Source: Isoetes taiwanensis (taxonomy: Eukaryota; Streptophyta; Lycopodiopsida; Isoetales; Isoetaceae). Taken from it: a stretch of 64,000 bases of DNA. Below are positions 60,510 to 64,000 of the stretch, one piece after another (position 1 is the stretch's first letter; every line of letters starts with the position of its first letter). The stretch is from assembly GCA_021234155.1 (NCBI GenBank), contig JAJEKV010000067.1, positions 1,796,755-1,860,754 of the forward strand, given 5' to 3'. Made by a program: the position numbers and the translations under genes. Below the pieces are notes generated by a model. The model was not told the origin of the DNA and ran no database searches. It saw only the letters and a program-made list of their open reading frames with translations.

Positions 60510-61052
60510 TTCACCCCTGCCAATTATGGAACTCTTTCCAAGGAAAATAGACTCGAGACAGGGAGTGGTGTCAAACCAGCCCATCCTTGGAAGGGATGAA
60601 GAATTAGTTGAGAACACACATAGTGGTGAACCGATATCGGTACCTCCTCCAGAGAATTTGACTGTCTTGGAGGGGGATAATGCTCTGTCTGTTACAGATG
60701 TCTCTAAACAGAATGACTTAATGGCTAGGAAATCTAGTGAACAGCAGGGATCTCTCCAAACAATGATAACAGGGGTAGACTCCCCTGCAGCAGAAGGATA
60801 TGACGTCCTATCTGGTAGGAGGGAGGGGTATATATTCAAGACCCCAGCTGCTCAGCTTAGGGAATTAAAGGATCCCTCATCTGCTCTATCAGGTAAATTC
60901 TGGGATGATGAAGATGGAAGTGATGAAGAGAAAGAGTTCTCCAATGAGCAATCCTTTGTGTAACTCCACTTCCTCAAATCAAGAAGAGACAGAAAAAGGT
61001 CTATACTCCAAGAGAACATGGGTCTGTCACTCGAAGCTCCATAGTTAAATGA
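60496..61052 (+). CDS. L1 ORF1, C-terminal part
   Basis: The frame starts around ATGGATAATTCACCC and reads PLPIMELFPRKIDSRQGVV, RREGYIFKTPAAQLRELKD and GKFWDDEDGSDEEKEFSNEQ. It then stops at 60,963 unless one base is gained or lost. The alternative frame continues PLPQIKKRQKKVYTPREHGS and TRSSIVK to a TGA at 61,050-61,052. That TGA overlaps the ORF2 ATG as ATGA, a coupled-reading arrangement. A basic tail ending in TRS is usual for plant L1 ORF1 proteins. The nucleic-acid-binding N-terminal part is missing, so the copy is probably 5'-truncated at the junction with the RT gene. Confidence 0.55.
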
Positions 61053-63651
61053 AGATAGTTTCCTGGAATATGAGAGGCATCAAGGGTCCCCGGAAGAGGA
61101 AAAGGGCTCTGATTGCTCTCAAAGAAATAAAAGCAGATATAGTATTGCTTCAGGAACATAGGCTTCCTGTCTTTGAAGCCTCAAATTTGGGAAACTGGAT
61201 CTTCCCTAATGGTGAGTCTATTTGGGCTCCTGCTGATGGTACCAAAGGAGGCATCTGTATTGCTTGGAATGGACCGAAGAAAGTTGGTTCCTTTTCTCAT
61301 CCTTCTGGGAGATGGCAGGTTGTATTTCTGGAATTGGAAAAAGAGCAAATGGGCATCATAAATGTCTATGCATCTACCTCCCCTGAAGAAAGAGAAGAGC
61401 AATGGAAAAGTATGTCAGACTGGTTACAGGGGCAGAACATTAGCAATTGGGTTCTAAGTGGTGACTTCAACAACACTCCTTCATGGGATCAGAAAGCAGG
61501 CAAGAAGTTTAATATGTCAAAAGGGGAAAGATACCAGTGGGACAAGCTAATCCATAGTTTCCTTTACCATGCCCCATCCTCTTCCAATGCTTATTCTTGG
61601 TGTAATAAAAGGAAAGGAGCAGACAGAGTGTATTGCCTGTTGGATAGGTATTACACCAACATATCTACTATGGATGGTTGGGATAACCTGACTGTAATTA
61701 ATGATTGTAGCAACTCCATTTCGGATCACTATCCCCAGATTTTGGACACGGGTCTTCTCCCTCAAAAAAGGTTGGCTGATACTCCATTCAAATTCAATGT
61801 TAGCCTTCTAAATAATAAAACCTTCTGTGATGATTTCACTAGGTTCTATTCTTCCCTGGTGACCATCAATGCAAGTGGATCAATGAAGGAATTCATATGC
61901 AGATGTAAACAGGTCAAGAATTGGGTTAAGCAGTGGGGCAGGGAGTGGAGTAAGAAAAAAAGACAGGAAAAGAATGAGATATACATGGAGATGAAAGTTG
62001 TTAGACAAAATCTCTTCACAGATAAGGACAACTTGCTGTTACAGCAGAGAGAGGAAATTCTTGAAAGGAAGGTAAAATTGATTGAAGAATATGAGGCGAA
62101 GAGTCTGGCAATTAAAAACAGGAGTTTGTACATCAATCACATGGATGATTGCAACTCTAAATTCTTTTTTAGAGCTGCCAAAAACAGATTAATGAACAAT
62201 GGGATTGTTTCTGTGAAGGATGATAATCAACAGGATATATCTAAACAAGAGGACATTCAGGATTTGTTCTTTAACAAATACAAAGATTTATTTGCTGCCA
62301 GACAAACAGATAATGACAAAATGCTGGAATTCTTTGATTATCTTGGTCCCAAAGATCAAAACATAGATGATAGTCACCTTCTAGCAGTGCCAATGGAGGA
62401 TGAGATCTTGAGAACCATTAAGAGTATGGCTCATGGCAAAAGCCCTGGGCCTGATGGATTACCTCCTGAATTTTATGACCAATTTTGGGCATTAATTGGC
62501 AAAGATCTCACTTTGTTCATTCAAGGTGCATAGCAGGCAGAGAAGCTACATCCAGCTATCAATGCTGGGCTAATTGCCTTAGTTCCCAAGGTAGATAAAC
62601 CTGCTACCTTTTCGCACTGGAGACCAATTTCGTTGACAAATATTACATATAAAATTGTGGCCAAGATATTTGCCAACTGACTCAAAAAAGTCCTACAGGA
62701 GAAGATAAGTAATGTTCAATCAGGCTTTCTTCCTGGGAGAAGTATTCTCGATAACTTCATTGGGGCTTATGAAGGTCTTCATTGGAATAGATTTACCAAT
62801 CAGGGATGTGTACTTCTTAAACTTGATTTTAGAAGAGCCTATGACACTATTGATTGGAACTTTCTCAATAGGGCCATGATCCAACTTGGATTTTCTAAAG
62901 AAGTTTTAAACAAGATAACAGGTTTTAATGCTACAGGATGCTCAGCAGTGTTAGTAAATGGTTCCCCTTCCTCTTGGGTTAGACAGGGTTGCCCACTGGC
63001 CCCTTACCTTTTCCTTATTGTAGCTGAGATGGTCACAAGGGTTATTCTGAAAATGCAGCAAATGGTAGAATCAGCTGCCTCAATTTACCTGTGGCAAATG
63101 AATCCTTGTCAGTGATGCAGTATGCAGATGATATGTTTGTATTCCTAAAGGAGCAAGGAGACAGCATTCCAAATTTTCTTGCTGCTATGGATTTGTTTGG
63201 GAAAGCATCAGGGGTTCTTTTAAACAAAGACAAGTGTGCAATTGTTTCTGATAGTTCAGAAAACTTTATTCAAGGAATTAAAGTTTGTGGAAATCATTCT
63301 GCAACAAAGTTATTGGGTTTACCTCTAGCATTAAACATGAGTCTCCATGGATTGTGGGAACCCATTGTTGCTAAAATAAAGAAGAAATTGCAGGTGTATC
63401 CCAAAACTCTATCTCTGGCTGGGAGAGTAGAAATTATTCATAGTGTTATTGCTAGTTCACATGTCTTCTTTTCATCAGCTATAATAGCAGATAAGAAGTC
63501 TTATCAAGAGTTGGAAATTATCATGAAGGAGTTCATTTGGCAGGGCTCACATATGGTTGGGTGGCAGCACCTAACCTTACCAAAGAAAAAAGGAGGACTA
63601 GGATGTAAAGATCTATTTCTTCAAGCACATACCCTTGCAGCCTCTGTCTAA
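61049..63651 (+). pseudogene. L1 ORF2: APE endonuclease and reverse transcriptase, disabled
   Basis: ORF2 nicks target DNA and reverse-transcribes the element RNA at the nick. The N-terminal APE domain has its catalytic motifs: MKIVSWNMRGI, LLQEHRL, LSGDFNNTP and ISDHYPQI. A linker includes SKFFFRAAKNRLMNNGI. The RT begins GKSPGPDGLPPEFYDQFW and has HWRPISLTN, SGFLPGRSILDNF, KLDFRRAYDTIDW (motif A), WVRQGCPLAP (motif B), MQYADDMFVFL (motif C, YADD) and SLAGRVEIIHSV. One frame holds from 61,049 to 63,115 but is cut by TAG at 62,531-62,533 and TGA at 62,678-62,680. A frameshift between about 63,065 and 63,115 then moves to the frame ending at 63,651 (WQHLTLPKKKGGLGCKDL). All catalytic residues that I can see remain, so the copy died recently. 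Confidence 0.9.
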
Positions 63652-64000
63652 CCCCTCTATGTCTATGTTTGATCTGGCTAAGGAAATGTTGATTATTGCA
63701 GTAACTTCAGGACAAACTCAGAATCAAGAGGTGCAGGCTTCTTTTAAAGCAAATGGGGAAATAGATAGAAGATAGAATAGATGCCATGTTGTTTTGGGAA
63801 GCATTAAAAAATTTATAAACAGTCATAGTAACCTGGTAGTGATGCAAGCATTACCTTTGCCTCCTTTGGTGGGGCGACTTTCCATCAGCAGCAGGACGTG
63901 TCGCCTTGATGTGGATGGGCGCCTTGTCATAAGATCTGGTGACAATGAAGCACCTGTTTCGGAAGCGGAGCTTTGGACTGTTGAAAATGCGGCTATCCAG
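63652..64000 (+). other. Sequence after the L1 ORF2 frame; no gene called
   Basis: Plant L1 ORF2 normally continues beyond GLGxKDL into a C-terminal region. Here the frame breaks, and the text to 63,780 is low-information. From about 63,840 a different-looking open stretch (LPPLVGRLSISSRT, then LDVDGRLVIRSGDN) appears that I cannot assign. It could be another sequence inserted after the L1, or the diverged L1 tail. Confidence 0.35.

Larger units (their letters stand above)
60510..64000 (+). mobile_element. Plant-type L1 (LINE) retrotransposon, probably 5'-truncated, running off the window
   Basis: The end of ORF1, then ORF2 with endonuclease and RT, lie in the order of plant L1 elements and abut the Penelope-like ORF without a spacer. 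Stops and a frameshift in ORF2 show that this copy is inactive. Its 3' end is beyond the window or lost in the unrecognised sequence after 63,651. Confidence 0.8.

Overview
The window is nuclear DNA of a eukaryote, most likely a land plant with a large, repeat-rich genome such as a fern, lycophyte or gymnosperm. This is inference. The support is a plant-type L1 retrotransposon, two receptor-kinase-type pseudogenes (one with the bulb-lectin/PAN architecture of plant G-type lectin kinases), and short GT-AG introns. There are no bacterial-style operons, tRNAs, rRNAs or CRISPR arrays. Gene density is very low.

Positions 1 to about 44,200 are mostly decayed, non-coding sequence. I can support two polypurine blocks (1-530 and 19,645-21,535), a dense GATC island (5,160-6,480), a 1.9-kb tandem duplication (11,125-15,010), several short tandem repeats, a protein-kinase pseudogene fragment (23,254-23,545, +), a G-type lectin receptor-kinase pseudogene (29,300-31,482, -) and a doubtful leucine-rich-repeat remnant (41,076-41,440, -).

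From 44,221 to the end the window is a nest of transposable elements. A reverse-transcriptase gene resembling Penelope-like elements (44,221-46,518 and 58,798-60,509) is split by a 12,267-bp DNA element at 46,525-58,791. That element has inverted termini starting 5'-AG and a perfect 6-bp target duplication (TCTATA). Removing the element and one copy of the duplication restores the RT reading frame exactly. A plant-type L1 (ORF1 end, APE, RT) follows directly from about 60,510.

The 12.3-kb element is the most interesting object here. On the minus strand it carries a DUF7869-type transposase-like gene (46,853-49,655). On the plus strand it carries a multi-exon cargo gene or gene set (50,376-58,426) with an FCP1/NLI-phosphatase-like domain that lacks its catalytic aspartates, and a stretch weakly resembling a beta-class DNA methyltransferase. 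The introns and spacers of the cargo are filled with at least 15 copies of a palindrome built on CTCGACTCGCGAGTCGAG, plus larger foldback units; I noticed no copies outside the element. The 6-bp duplication and AG ends recall Polintons, but I find no DNA polymerase B, retroviral-type integrase, packaging ATPase or capsid gene. A distinct cut-and-paste superfamily is a better working hypothesis. Many frameshifts in the element lie in short homopolymer runs, so some may be assembly errors rather than decay.
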